From positions 26,831,009-26,895,008 of the forward strand of contig CM059578.1 of assembly GCA_030386875.1 (NCBI GenBank): DNA of 64,000 nt. Direction: 5' to 3'. Source of the stretch: Morinoia aosen (Eukaryota > Arthropoda > Malacostraca > Amphipoda > Talitridae). The notes under the pieces were generated by a model. The model made no database searches and was not told the DNA's origin. It was given only the letters and a program-made list of their open reading frames with translations. The position numbers were made by a program, and so were the translations under genes. This document shows, in pieces, positions 1 through 11,840 of the stretch; positions within the stretch are counted from its first letter, which is position 1, and each line of letters begins with the position of its first letter.

Positions 1-2924
1 AGCTCCAAAACAATTTCCTTATCCTCTTTCTGGTGGAGAGAAAGATGATTACTGATTATATATCCCATTAAACGTATCATTTACTTATACATGATCATCG
101 ATATTATTAAAAATTGTGAATATAACTTTACTAATGATGATGTTATTCACAAACTCATAGGTGGGCTGTCGATAAATGAATTTTACAGTTAATAGACATA
201 TTTGCATTAAAAAATTGAGAATATTAGAGTTCTTCGTGAAAAAAATCAAGGCAACAGATGAAACCTCAATATAGCTAAAATATTGTTCACACGTACAAAT
301 GAGAACGTATTCAAGAGAAGTGATTAGTACAGCAGTTCAACAGACTCCCAGTAATTTAACCATAAGCCAAGTAAATTAACCATGCATTACTGTATGCCAA
401 CAGTCCTCTAGTTTCCTAATTAAATCGAGTAGGGGGTCATTTAAATTGTGGTAAGGCGCGTGTCAGGCTATTCGCTGGGCCTATGAACGAACTATGACTT
501 TGCCAGGTAAAAATTTAGAACATACAATAATAAAACGGCACTAACCCTCGTCCCTTCGACACTCATTCTTCAGAAACTCTCATGGCTTCAGCTCGGTTAA
601 AATTTAGACAACAGTTCATCCGAGGGAAAAAAATAAGAAAATCACCAATAAAACGGCACCATGAAACGCGCATGGCTTCAACTCGTTTAGAATTTAGACA
701 ACTGTTCAACTTAGCACAAGCAGGCTGGAAGAAGCACAACCTCGTCTAGCAGGCCGAGTGAAGTGGTTCATACACAAGTGTTACAGCTGGTCCTAGCATT
801 ATACTTATTTAAGCTAATACCAATGCCCTCAATAAGGAAAAATCACAACCGTAGATACAGAACTCTATTATGCCATAAATAAGTTACCAGAATTGAAGAA
901 CTGACTTCAATGATAAAATTATCAAAAATAACTACTGGTCGACCCAAGCTAACACTAGAAACTCAAGCGAATGGAAACTTCACAGAATATACACAATAGA
1001 ATCAATGGAAAAACATAATGGAGCTACGAACAGTCTATAATTTGAACCAAAATCCTTTACCATTGTACAATTGTCTTCTTGAAAGCTTGCTGCCCAGCTT
1101 ACCTCACGAATAGGCCAGAATATTATAACAAGAATGCTTTTAATTACAGGACCATCTTACACTAGTCACCTTAACTTATTAACTAACTACACCAGTAGGT
1201 GAAATTGACTTTACAATACAGAATAGTAGTAGTAATAATTCGAATCTATCACCGACACGCCTTACAAGGTACGAAACTGTTGCTGGGTCCCGCCTCGGTA
1301 CCTTTCTCAGTGAGCAGAGCACGGCCAATACTCGCCGTTCTATGAACGCTTATGCATTTTTCTTCCACGGAGGGTCCGTGTATCCATACATACATACTCA
1401 CGGCGGTCATTGAGAAAATAGTTGTTACTTTTCACAAAAAGCCTAGCATGTATTCATATAAAAGATTCCCTTTTCTATCGTAAGCCACGGCATGCCTGCA
1501 ATGCTGCACTTTCTCACAGTGGCACCTTTGTTTAACACCAGGAACAAGTTAACTGATACTAGCGCAACCTTTTAGTACACAACAGATTTCCCGTCTAGAG
1601 GAAACACAAATTCAGTAAATACTGCAGGGAATGCTTATTTTTAAATCAGTTCTTACATTTCAATACACAATTTAATAACAACAGGCACCGAACATCAGCT
1701 TCACTTAATGAGTAAAAAGAAAAACAACCAAACTTTCACAATAGGAATGAAATTCCTATCTAAACTCAATTCCACCATCCCAGAAATGTTCGAACTCGCC
1801 TAAACAGAAACGCACAAGCCCCTTTGCACATTTCTAATAAATAAAGCGAAGTGCCATAAGTTACAGAATATGAGGTACACAGCACCAGACTTAACCTATC
1901 AGTTATTGCTAACAATTTTTTTACAAACATACAAGGTGTACGAAACGTGAGGTCTGCACTTATATGTTCAGCGCAATCCTCATTACTCTAAGAAACCAGA
2001 ATCTAACTCTTCTAAGCCTGCTCCTTAAGGTGTATCAAAATACGTGGACTGCAATTAAATTCTTATTGAGTATTCGTATACAGAGTTGCATGGGTGATAA
2101 TAGTGAGCTTATTCGTCTAGGAACGTACAATAATCGTATACAGTCGTGGACGAATATAGTGAATTAAACCTTAGATTTAAGACAACACACCTTGACAGTA
2201 ACAGTAAGATTACAGCTTCATAGTAATTCGTTTCGTTGATATCGAGTGCGTCAAGTCAACACTCTTGTGCTTGCAGCTGTACAAAATACACACACACACA
2301 TAAACACACACACTCACGTGCAGTAACTGGAGACATAAGACCTTCAAGTTTTTAATAAGCTGTATTTACATTCACGTAGGCTTGAGGATTAGCCAGGTAA
2401 AAATCTGAAGGATTGAATTATGTTAAGTGGAAATGATTCATGGCAGAAGAAAGTCAGATTGAACTCGTACTTGCTGTCACGATGAAAAAAAATGTCACTT
2501 AACATTTTTGGATTGAACGTAGTCATCTTTTCCAATTTTGTGCATCAAAACACACTAGCACACACACACATACACACGCGCGCACGCTCGCTCGCATACA
2601 CACATGAACAGCCATAACGCTGTACAACTCTCGTCAAGAGAGTTAGAAAACCTAGACTATTACTAGCAGTTATCAACTAACTGGTATGCAATTGTTCTCA
2701 AACGCGACTCATACTACAAGTGCCCAGAGTCATAGAATACGTTCAGCTGCTCTGAAATCACAAAATCATCGCATTTACTAACGAATAAGTTTGGTTATGA
2801 ATAATCTGAGCAGGAGTTTAACCTCCGAGACGGAAAATCAGAGTTGACGTCGAACGAAGACAGAATCTTAGGCATTTCATCAAAGTCGCGCGCGACACTC
2901 CATAATAACGTTTGGATTATGTAA
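1..2924. other. Downstream flank and probable 3' UTR of the BTB-psq gene
   Basis: I see no coding region here. It is AT-rich, single-copy-looking DNA. A diverged pair of about 100 bp (around 533-610 and 640-705) shares AATAAAACGGCAC and a CATGGCTTCA core. Two CA-rich microsatellites lie at 2287-2318 and 2560-2603. Possible minus-strand polyadenylation hexamers (ATTAAA) occur near 2350 and 1670, but nothing fixes the transcript end. Confidence 0.5.
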
Positions 2925-4241
2925 TCATGGTATAGAGATACTGCTGTCTCTCAAATGCAGAGGTCTGACTTGAGTGCAAATGCCAATTTCTGATGCAACT
3001 TTGTACTTAGTGTCACCATCATTTCTCAGTAAGCCAACTTCGTGGTCAGAATCAACGCAAAGTGAACTTTTATCTGACAACATCGGGCTAACGTCTGAAG
3101 ACGACGTGCACGGTTCCGAGACTTTGGGGCTCGTTTCATTCACAGTAATCGGAGTCGTCGAATTTCGGGAGCGTGGACTGGACGACGAGACTTCAACGGA
3201 AAGACCTGAGGTTCCTTGAGCTCTCATCTCGGAGTCAGAGGCAGCAGAAGTATCGTTATTTGAGTCGTGGCCCGAGTCGGCCGCAGTGCCAAAAGAAGGA
3301 GGAGAATCTGAGCACCCTAATTCTCCGCGCTTAGAAGGCCTCTCCCTGACAAAATGGTTACCCTGATCTTCTATCAAAGGATGCATCCCTGGTTCTAATT
3401 GTTCTCTTTTGATGCATGACTCAGTGTCTAGCTTACTGGAGGGTGTGCTACCACCAATTACCAATAGTTCATTTTTGGCTTTCTGCTTGTCATCCTCGTT
3501 AGTCTCGAAAGCCTGCTCTTTTTCATGGTCATCTTTTAGGGAAGTACGAGCTGATTCTCCGTTGGTTAAATTCAAAGGGCCTTGTGACTGACTGTCCACT
3601 CTTGACCTCGAACCATAAGGAAGGAGATAGTCATCACTTCCTCGAATTGCAGGGAGGAATTCTTCGTTTCGAGCTTTGGTTTCGTGAACGGACAATTGGC
3701 GAGGGAGCAAATCAAGCAAAGACTTCGGGGCGAAAGTTGGATAATCATTCGTGTCGGCTAGTCGGCCAGCGGAATTGAATCTATTACTTTGAGCTTCATT
3801 AAAATGCGAGACATGGGAGAAAAACTGACTCAGATTTGGCGAGCCATTGAAAGCAGGAGGGTCTGATGCATCACCGGAGAACGACTTCGGTTGCTGCAGG
3901 TCCAACGGCTGACACGAGTCATTCACGGTCGCAGATTCCAACGAGCGAGGACGTGAATTTTTAGGTTCAGAGAGATAATGAACAGAATTGGTTTGTGAGG
4001 TAACCAGAGTGCCGCCGCTGTGATGCACTGCCATCGAAGCGTCATCATGGCTTGTTTCAGGGTTGTGAGGCTGATCTTGCTGCTTGCTGCTCTGCAGCTG
4101 ATGTTGCTGATGACGCTGTTGACGTAGCCGAGTGTTGGTGGCAGACATGGTCGACGTGATGCGACGATTCGCTGTGCTGATACCAAGCTTCTTAATTTTG
4201 TCGTAGAGAGTCCGAGATGGAACATTGTGCTTCCTTGATGC
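2925..4241 (-). CDS. Terminal exon: second half of psq domain and Ser/Gln-rich tail
   Basis: Acceptor TTTTTCTTTACAG precedes 4241. The exon opens with ASRKHNVPSRTLYDKIKKLG, the turn and recognition helix of psq, which joins in frame to exon three. It then has a basic patch (TANRRITS), a Gln/His-rich run and a Ser/Asp-rich tail, and ends at a TGA at 2927-2925. Two short motifs resemble the CtBP-binding PxDLS type: PLDLQ at 3908-3894 and PLNLT at 3578-3564. The tail contains many SP/TP and acidic Ser clusters typical of disordered, phosphorylated regions. Confidence 0.93.
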   Translation of the reverse strand, partial: ASRKHNVPSRTLYDKIKKLGISTANRRITSTMSATNTRLRQQRHQQHQLQSSKQQDQPHNPETSHDDASMAVHHSGGTLVTSQTNSVHYLSEPKNSRPRSLESATVNDSCQPLDLQQPKSFSGDASDPPAFNGSPNLSQFFSHVSHFNEAQSNRFNSAGRLADTNDYPTFAPKSLLDLLPRQLSVHETKARNEEFLPAIRGSDDYLLPYGSRSRVDSQSQGPLNLTNGESARTSLKDDHEKEQAFETNEDDKQKAKNELLVIGGSTPSSKLDTESCIKREQLEPGMHPLIEDQGNHFVRERPSKRGELGCSDSPPSFGTAADSGHDSNNDTSAASDSEMRAQGTSGLSVEVSSSSPRSRNSTTPITVNETSPKVSEPCTSSSDVSPMLSDKSSLCVDSDHEVGLLRNDGDTKYKVASEIGICTQVRPLHLRDSSISIP

Positions 4242-7200
4242 CTGTAAAGAAAAATGCGTTTAGGCATTTTGATAAGATGCATTTAAAATAAGAAATACTG
4301 TGGAGTAAATTAGAGGAGTTTTTCTGTGAATGGATTGTTTAAATATTCCGAACCGACTGATTTAAGTTCAATGTGAGCTGAAAAAAATAGGTCTAGCTTC
4401 TAACAAAGTCTTCGCTTTCACTGTCGAGTGTAGTCAGTGACTCAAACGTCACTAAGCAGAGCAGGAGGTAAATGTCTACGGTCAGTTATTCAATTTCCTT
4501 AAATAATCATAAATTAGTTCTTACACAATATGAGTTAAAATTCTAATTTCAAATACTTCTTAACTGAATTTACTAGCGTAGAGAAGTAGAGAAACTATTT
4601 ACGTTTCCAAAACTGCAAAAAATCAGTATTAAGAGAGAAAAAAATGTTTTCCAGATTGCAACTTCCAACTATGCGTAACTGAGAATATTGGATTTGGTCC
4701 ATATTTTAAAGATCCTCAAAATTAAATCAACCTCTACGAAACCAGAACTCGAACAGCACCCAAATTAAGAGATAGAGATTCTAGGAACTATATTCATGCA
4801 GGAAAACGAACGTAGTGCCTCACCTGCAAAGCCGTCATTCCACTCTCGACAGCAGAGATGGCCAGCTCAAGATCACGTCTGGTGTACTGTTTGTATCGCT
4901 TCCACTCCTTATTCTGGCCACTACCTGACCCGTAGTTGACGAACGAAGAGCCATACTTCACAGCACTGGTGGAAGTAGGAGGAATAGAAGAGTTCCGGAT
5001 AGGGGAAGTCGATTTTGAACCAAAGCTCGCCAAACTTGGACTACCCCTGTTGTCGGTTGATCCGTTCACGGACGGGTGATCCGGGGGTGATGAGTCAAAG
5101 TTCGAAGGCTCTTCTGTCTTTTTCTGAGAGGCCAAGTAGGTGGAGGAGCGAGTCAGTGCTTGAGGGTAGGCTGGGTTGGATGGATGGCCGGTGGTTGATT
5201 GCAACAAACTTTTGTTGTTCCAGTACACGCCCAGGTCTCGGGGTGAGGGCACTAGGCTGCTTCGTGTCTGGAATAGAAAACACTGAATTAATTTTCAAGT
5301 TACATTCAAGTGATACATTCATTCGTTGGGTATTTAAAATGTAGCGGTAATTAAATAATTGCGGAATAAATTAAATTTCTGATAGCGCAAATAATTTTTA
5401 TTTTTTATTTCCGAATTTGCAGCGTTTAGTCATTGACCGGCAGGTAGTTTTTGCAATTGGCCGTTCCCCTTCTTCAACCTTCCGTGCCATTATTTTGAAG
5501 TCCATTGTCTTTCGAATACGCTGAGCTATTATGCACAACGCATGCACACCTCTTCGTTACCTTTCTTCCTTTACTCGACAATGATATGGAAGCCGTTTCT
5601 TATGTCATTGATTGAAAGTAAAAAAGTCAAGTACGTTATGCAAAGAATTTTCAATAAGTGTATGCCAGATGTTGACTTTGTGATATGACAAGTTTTCTCA
5701 TCGGAAGTATTTCTAAATAAAATGGAGGAATACGGACTGTATTGGCGTATTGAAAAAGTTCATCAAAAAAAGTACTGGACCCTAACCAAGTCAAAGCTCG
5801 ATTGCTCAAGGATTTAAGAGGAGAATTTGGGTCAAGAGGGAATGATTTCAGCAATCTCACGTGTTTAAACATGACCTAGTTTTTAACGCTTGTTTCCTGG
5901 CCTCCAAATGTTTCACATAATAATGGTACTAACATCTTATCTCTGTTGAAACTTCCTTATCTTCAATCCTTGGTGCCTGACTCGAGATAAGAGCGCAAGA
6001 AGCGCACACTGCTGCACTAGATCTGCGCACGATCGAAGTGCGTTGCAAAAAACTTCGTACACAAAACCCTTGTAACATCTTCGCTAACGCTTATTGTTGC
6101 TTCAAACAATATCATGGTTACGTATTAACACGTTCGCTGCCGCTGGACGCACATGTGCGTCCAGTGGACTCATGTTGAGTAAGGTTGTAAGTAGTAGAGT
6201 TTGAAAAACAACTTTACTGCTAAAAAAAATGTATCTATCCAAAGAAATATGAAAATGTAATGGCATGATGATATTTTACCTCCGTATGCTCTTCTGAGAA
6301 ATTTTTTGAAATAATTGAAATGCTGTTCATTTACACCGATACGTAAATGAACAACTTACCTAGTGGTAAATCGGCAGTGATAGTATTAACCTCCCTCTTT
6401 TAACCCTCTCATTCTAAGTTACATAAATGGTTATTTACCCATTATTACGTACGACTGGATTTTCGATTTAACAAACATGATATTCACTGAAATATCACCG
6501 GCTGCTCAACTGGCTAGAGAAATGATTTTGAAGATTTGAACAGCAATAATCTTGAAGATTTGTGATACTGTTTCCTGTCCCCTAACAGAAGGAGAAAGTG
6601 AAATAGTCTTCCTACCAAGAGACGTTTTGACGCTCAAACTCCGCTTTGCTGGATCGACAAGAATTCAAGGCAGTAGGAATTCACAATAAAAAATTCATTA
6701 TTTAGTATTATTTTTATCTTCAGGGAAGAAAAGCTATAGAGCATGGAGGCCTAGCTTTCGGCAGGCCTCATCTAACAACTCTCTCAAACCAGTTCCCCTA
6801 AACTTACTTGATCAGAATCCGCGAAGCCGAAGTCGTCTTCGAAAGCTCCCAGGTCTTTTTTCACGGAAACTGACCCAATTCTTGACATCTGGAATGAAGC
6901 GTTGAAAATTTAGGTATAAGTACGAGTGAATTAACACAAAAATCAAGCAGTCACTCCTCTCAACTGGAGTAAACTTGGTCTGGCAATTTGGGAAAAAATG
7001 TTTGAATTGGAATCTAGAAGACTTTTGAGACGATGAAAGGGAATTTGAAATCTGGGAGTTAGCAACTGATCGTACAGATGCTGATTGCTGTCAGGCCTCG
7101 GCCGCAAAGAGATGTTCTCGGTACAGTACTAATGATAATTAAGTTCATTCGAACCAATGTTACAGCTTTGTTAGTTAAATTATTGTTATAGTTTAGTTAT

Positions 7201-8558
7201 ATTTTTTAGTTATATTGGACCAAATTCTAACTTATAAGTCGCTCACAGGCAAAGGGCTACATCTTCAGGGAGAATATAGTTTTAATTTTTTTTCCGTATA
7301 GCATCATATTTTGCGAATTCTAATTGCTAAAAAACCTTTCCTACGACTCACAATAAGAAAATATTACACACAAATACACAAAACATCAAACTTTCACGGA
7401 AAGTGGATCAGCAAAAAAATGTAGGATACCAACCTGAGGAAAGTTTTTCTGAGCAAACAAATCGAGCGCTGCCTGCGACGACATCACTGGAGGAATGAGT
7501 GGCAGGAAGGGAGTGAACGTCGAAGGGTAACTTGAAGGGGGAAATTGTGACAAGTAAGATGGCGTCAGTCGCATCCGTTTGTTCTGTGGGGACTCTGGCC
7601 TACTGTCCGAATTGAAATGGATGGAAGAGGGTGCAGTATCCGTATTACTTGATCGAAAATCAGCGTCTGGAGACTTATCCCTCTTAATTCTCGGGAAGTC
7701 GCTCGGTCTGTTCGAATCAGAATGATCCGAAAAACGACTCGGAGTCGTCGGGTAAGCCGAAGAAGTTGTGTTCAGGATAGAGGACGGGATGAACATCTGT
7801 CGATCTTTGGAGACAGCGTCTATGTTCAAGCCAGGATCAAAAGAAGTCGTCGAATGGTCTTCTTTGCGCGCTCTGGGACTTGGAGATTCACTTCGAGACA
7901 CTGGAGTGCTTGAACGCGACTGGTGCCTCTCCCTAGCCAGCTCTGTGAACGAGGATTGTCCAGAAAGAGAATGTTTGTTGATGAATCCACGGTTATACAA
8001 GTCTGAAAACGAAGATTGTTCCTCTTCGTTCGTCATTCGAGAAACCAATTCTGATGGACCCGAATCATAACTGGTATCTTGAAGTGAGAGTATCGCATCT
8101 GTAACACACTTCTCGAATGAATTCATTTTGAGGCTTTTAGCGACTCCAATGAGTCTACTTAGAACGCCTCTTCCTACGGTGATGGTGCCCTTGTACATGA
8201 ATTCTAAAAGCAGCTTCATGTCACTACTTGACACTTCTCTGAAGATGACAATCGGATGAACGTTCGAGTCTAGTACAGATTCAGTGGTTGACTTTAAGAT
8301 CTCGTAGAAATACTGAGAGCATGAGGACAACACGAGACGGTGGGCGTAGAGACGCACGCCGTCTTCGAAAGCCAAAGTCACGTCCGTCAACGAGACCCTG
8401 CTGTTGTGCAGAGCTGACTGCTCGAATTCCTCGCACACGAAGTCCGAGAAGTTCTTTTCGTGCACGTGCCACTTGAGGCAGTACTGGTCGGAGGGACCCA
8501 TGCTGGCTGGAGACGGTGAAGTCATGGGTGGTGAAAAGTGGCCCGGGGGCGTTGACCC
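2925..8558 (-). CDS. BTB-pipsqueak (BTB-psq) transcription factor gene, four exons
   Basis: Spliced model: join of 8558-7434, 6888-6808, 5267-4824 and 4241-2925, read on the minus strand. All introns (545, 1540 and 582 bp) have GT-AG ends and lie in phase 0. Starting at the ATG at 8501 (A at -3, G at +4) the product is about 969 residues; an in-frame ATG at 8525 would add eight. The order is an N-terminal BTB/POZ domain (QYCLKWH, then LTDVTLAFEDG, AHRLVLSSCSQYF, IVIFREVSSSDMKLLLEFMYKG), a Ser/Pro-rich linker, a short acidic segment from the 81-bp exon, a single psq helix-turn-helix (about residues 507-556, RYKQYTRRDLELAISAVESG then SRTLYDKIKKLGI), and a long Ser/Gln-rich tail. Family knowledge: BTB mediates dimerisation and cofactor binding, psq binds DNA, so this is a nuclear regulator. 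A single psq with SRTLYDK suggests a ribbon-like member, but I am not certain of orthology. The frame is open to the first acceptor, so an upstream coding exon is possible. Confidence 0.93.
4824..5267 (-). CDS. Third exon: linker and first half of the psq domain
   Basis: Acceptor TTTTCTATTCCAG precedes 5267 and donor CAG|GTGAGG follows 4824. The 148 codons begin TRSSLVPSPRDLG, continue through a Ser/Pro/Gly-rich linker, and end in the first helix of the psq motif, YKQYTRRDLELAISAVESG followed by MTALQ. The psq motif is split by the intron exactly after Gln. Continuing past the donor gives nine unrelated residues and a stop. Confidence 0.92.
6125..6190. repeat. TTAA-started MITE-like end with 22-bp perfect palindrome
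   Basis: Inside an intron of the BTB-psq gene, a TTAA at 6125 is followed by CACGTTCGCTGCCG, like the ends of the TTAA-flanked MITE family seen elsewhere in this window. Positions 6143-6164 form a perfect 22-bp palindrome with core GACGCACATGTGCGTC. The matching far end is not clear; a TTAACCCTCTCATT string near 6401 is a weak candidate. Confidence 0.5.
6808..6888 (-). CDS. 81-bp cryptic internal exon of the BTB-psq gene
   Basis: On the minus strand there is an acceptor CATTCCAG directly before ATGTCAAG at 6888 and a consensus donor CAA|GTAAGT after 6808. Between them are exactly 27 open codons (phase 0 at both ends), ending KKDLGAFEDDFGFADSDQ, an acidic and aromatic stretch. It lies between the BTB and psq exons in the same orientation and keeps the frame whether included or skipped. 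That makes it either a constitutive exon or a cassette. It is too short for ordinary ORF finding. The evidence is the splice signals and frame, without transcript support. Confidence 0.75.
7434..8558 (-). CDS. BTB exon of the BTB-psq gene
   Basis: The acceptor is a T-rich tract ending TGTGCAG before 8558; the donor is CAG|GTTGGT after 7434. The first in-frame ATGs are at 8525 and 8501; the second has the better context and sits five codons before the BTB signature QYCLKWH. The BTB domain covers about residues 6-135. It has a few extra residues relative to the usual arthropod form, between FSDF and DVTLA and between EILK and PIVIF. The rest is a low-complexity Ser/Pro/Arg/Asp-rich linker (for example SRSESPSPRARKED) ending in AALDLFAQKNFPQ. 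Reading through the donor adds only 15 residues before a stop. Confidence 0.93.
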
Positions 8559-8935
8559 CTGCACACGAAAAAAAGAAATTAGCCGCCAGGAAAACTGCCT
8601 TTTAATTTTAAGTGTTTCCTAAGCACAAAGATGTTCAGAATAAATTTACAGTCTTATAACTCTTATTAAGCTAATACAAATGAATTTTCTACAGGATATA
8701 ACCACGATCGAAGATTTGACACATTTTAAAAGTTCTCATAATGGCAAGTTTTACTAAGCTCGGTTAAGGTCTCCGAAATCAAATTTTAGTCAATTATTAA
8801 AAACGAGAAATACTGAAATACTGTTTATTGAATATTATTGCCAACCATTTTCCACTGGATATAAATTTCCCGAGGAAAGAAAATTAGGGCTCGTTGAAAA
8901 ATGTTTTTATGCAGTGTTTTGACCCTAATGGGTGG

Positions 8936-9252
8936 TTAATACTTTCACAGCGACAGATAAAACTGAAGTTCAGTATTCAACTCATATTTAAAGTCAATTG
9001 TATCAAACCATTTTGAAAATAGCAAAAACAAAATAAATCGTACATTCATTCAGTTTTGATATGGTATTTATGAAGCTTGATTTTTTGATCAAGTATTCAT
9101 GAAATTTGAGTTTTTGATTCAGTATTTATGGAATTTCAGTTTCTGAATAAGTATTTCTCAAATTTGAGTTTGTGACAACCGGTCGGTCAGCAACATTATG
9201 AAAACACCCTCAGTGACCACCGGTGGCTCACGTCGCACTCAAAGCGTTGAAC
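8936..9252. mobile_element. TTAA-flanked MITE, family A, copy 1 (317 bp)
   Basis: Begins TTAATACTTTCACAGCG and ends with the complement-like CACTCAAAGCGTTGAA. It contains the family body GAAGTTCAGTATTCAACTC and the near-palindrome GTGACCACCGGTGGCTCAC. It is longer than the other copies because an internal segment of about 45 bp (GTATTTATGAAATTTGAGTT type) is present about three times in tandem. The TTAA ends suggest a piggyBac-mobilised non-autonomous element; no transposase is present. Confidence 0.7.
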
Positions 9253-9586
9253 TACTTTAGAAGAAAAGGCTTTGGTTACCGGGAGCCCCCTGTTCGCCCT
9301 ACCAACGCTCACATACAAAAGCTCCTCGCCATTCGATTTTGCCTGCAAAATCGACTGGTCTACGTATTATACATATTATTCGCGTATTATTAGGCAAATT
9401 GCGATTGAGAGCGTATCTTTTTGCGACAAAAATGTTTCTGTTCATCCAAATCATAGGATTTCGATCAAACTTGGTAACGATGCCCTAAAATGTTGTCCAC
9501 GTTAAATAGGCAACACCTCAGTCACTCGCCAATTTAGCAACATGAAATATGTCTTAAATCAGTTACCTATTAACACTGAAAGACGT

Positions 9587-9770
9587 AATAGGTCGTGCCG
9601 CACCATCTATTTACTATACCAGATAAAATAGGTCATACTCCATCACCTATTTATTTTACAAGATGAAATAGGTCGTACCCCATCACCTACTTACTGCAAA
9701 AAATGAAATAGGTCGTGTCTTATAGTCACCTACGAAATAGATCGCACTCTCGTCTCCTCCTTATCGCAAG
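9587..9770. repeat. 40-bp tandem repeat, about 4-5 diverged copies
   Basis: Units start AATAGGTCGTACCCCATCAC and are 40 bp apart three times in succession, decaying at the right edge. More degenerate AATAGG/ACCTATT traces extend left to about 9500. Confidence 0.75.
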
Positions 9771-10784
9771 TCTCATGAGACAGCATGACCCCCTTCTCCG
9801 TGGCATGATTATCACCGTATCATGATTACCAGGATTATTGCTTGTGTCCGTGTTGCCTGCAGCGCTCTTGTGATAAATATGTGCGTTAAACGTCCATTGG
9901 CAAAAACACTATTTTGTGATTGTACTAGATTTAATAACACATAGTGGAAGGGCATGGTTATTGTAATTATTGCACAGCAGTACATGATTGGCGGTATGAT
10001 TGAACTAAATTACATGATTATTGATACGTTACTAAATTGTGCAATCAATAAAGAATGCGCGAATGATCAGTAATATTACAGCACAAAATATAATGATCGA
10101 CTGAATTGCTATACAGAAGTGCAGGATTGGCAGTATTGTGGTGCAAAAGAGTATGACTGATACTATTGCTGTGCAGAGGTACCTGATTGCTACTATTATC
10201 TCTTGCATTAACCCTGGCTAGAAGCTGCAGGGGTTCAAGAGTGTGGAGACCAGATGGTCTACGCATGGCGCTATAGATTTTGTGTTATATCTATAATAGA
10301 CACTCCAAAGCGGAAAATGAGTTTTCTCAAGTTAGTAATTTCGCCCTCTATGACTACGTACAAAATTATTAGGGTAATTTTTTCAGGTTGTACCTATGAA
10401 AGTATGTCTATACAGGTAAATTGAGTGCGTATTTATGGCAAAATAGTAAGTTGTGGCCAAAATGAATCTTTTATTTAGATTATGCTTCGATAACTTAATA
10501 TAAAAATCAAATGAGGATAATACAGAAATCGACAAATGAATGACATCCAAAAATGGTGAAATGTGAAAAACCTGTTAACGAATTAAAAAGTGAAATATTT
10601 ATATACAAAAATAAACAGGAGAAACTGTACAAAGATTTGCCGAAACAAGTAGTAGTTTAATATTAGTTTATAAATAAATAAATTAGTTTATAAATATAAA
10701 TAGTAGTTTAATTCCTTATCAAATTAAATGTGGTGTTGTAGGGAAAAATGTACGAGCTGTAATGGTGCTCATTGAGGTACCTCA
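9771..10784. other. Non-coding stretch with degenerate repeats
   Basis: No gene is seen. From about 9905 to 10210 there are decayed repeats around TGATTGGCAGTATT and CAGTAATATTACAGCAC, spaced irregularly. The rest is AT-rich. A diverged TAAATAAATAAATTAGTTTATAAATA-type run lies near 10670-10705. Confidence 0.4.
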
Positions 10785-11365
10785 CTCACATAGCGCAACA
10801 TGGAGTAACACACCTCGCAACATGGCACCACAGCGTACCAAACATCACAGCATGACAACCCATTTCACAACATGACAACACACATGACAACATAGCGTCA
10901 CATGATGCACCACACATCACAACATGGCGCCACATATCACAGCACGGCACCACACAGGGCAACATGGCCCCACATGACGTACCCAATGCAGCCTCGGCTC
11001 CCACATGCTCCACCGTACATCACAACATGGCACCACACAAGGCAACATAGCACCACATGACGCACCCAATGCAGCCTCGGCTCTCACATGCTGCACCACA
11101 CATCACAACATGGTACCACACATCACAACATGGTGCCACACATCACAACATGGTGCCACACACGGCAACATGGCGCCACATGACGCGCCCAATGCGGCCT
11201 CGGCTCCCACATGCTGCACCACACATGGCAACATGGCACCACGCATCACAACATGGTACCACACACCACAACATGGCACCACACATCACAGCATGGCACC
11301 ACACATGACAACATGGCGCCACATGACGTACCCAATGCAGCCTCGGCTCCCACATGCTGCTGCCC
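10785..11365. repeat. 20-bp minisatellite with a higher-order spacer
   Basis: The basic unit is CATCACAACATGGTGCCACA (20 bp). Four times it is interrupted by a longer related segment containing CCCAATGCAGCCTCGGCTC (around 10973, 11055, 11179 and 11322), giving higher-order units of about 80-145 bp. All six frames give only repetitive peptides. Confidence 0.9.
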
Positions 11366-11840
11366 CCTGACGGTCGCGCTGAGGGAGCAATGATTGCCAA
11401 TTTCTGAACACTTTTTCACGAAGAAAATCTGTTTCTATGCCCTGCAGAAATGCCTATTTTCACGTTAGCGTCTCGCCAGCAAATGTTATATTTTCTCACT
11501 CGCTTGCTTCAATTGTGCAAAATCTCACCACAAACACGGGGGCTGAAATGGTCACTTTCGTGAGCGTTGCAAACTTGTAGCTGTGGCTGCCACGTCGGGA
11601 GCAAATTATTTCCTGCGGTTGAGGAAGGTTTTTTAACTTTGAAATTAAACTACTCGTTGACCGAGTAAAGTAAACGATTAGCTAGGCTTTGGCACTGGAA
11701 AAATTCACGGCTAGAAACACGATAAAGGCGTTCCTTTGCTGAAGGTGACTCACAAATGTTCGCTAAGAATGGCACAACAAAATTTCACGGTGTGAGAAGA
11801 ATTGTTGAAACCAGAATTGGTAGACTGTAGAGCGTCTTTC
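11366..11840. other. Non-coding stretch, nothing recognised
   Basis: Mixed-composition sequence between two arrays. I found no domain, RNA gene or repeat in it. Confidence 0.3.

Noticed and set aside
7386-7433. Extension of the BTB exon to the stop at 7386
   Set aside because: A donor in phase 0 lies at 7433 and the next exons continue the protein. Read-through would add 15 unconserved-looking residues; a BTB-only isoform is possible but unsupported.
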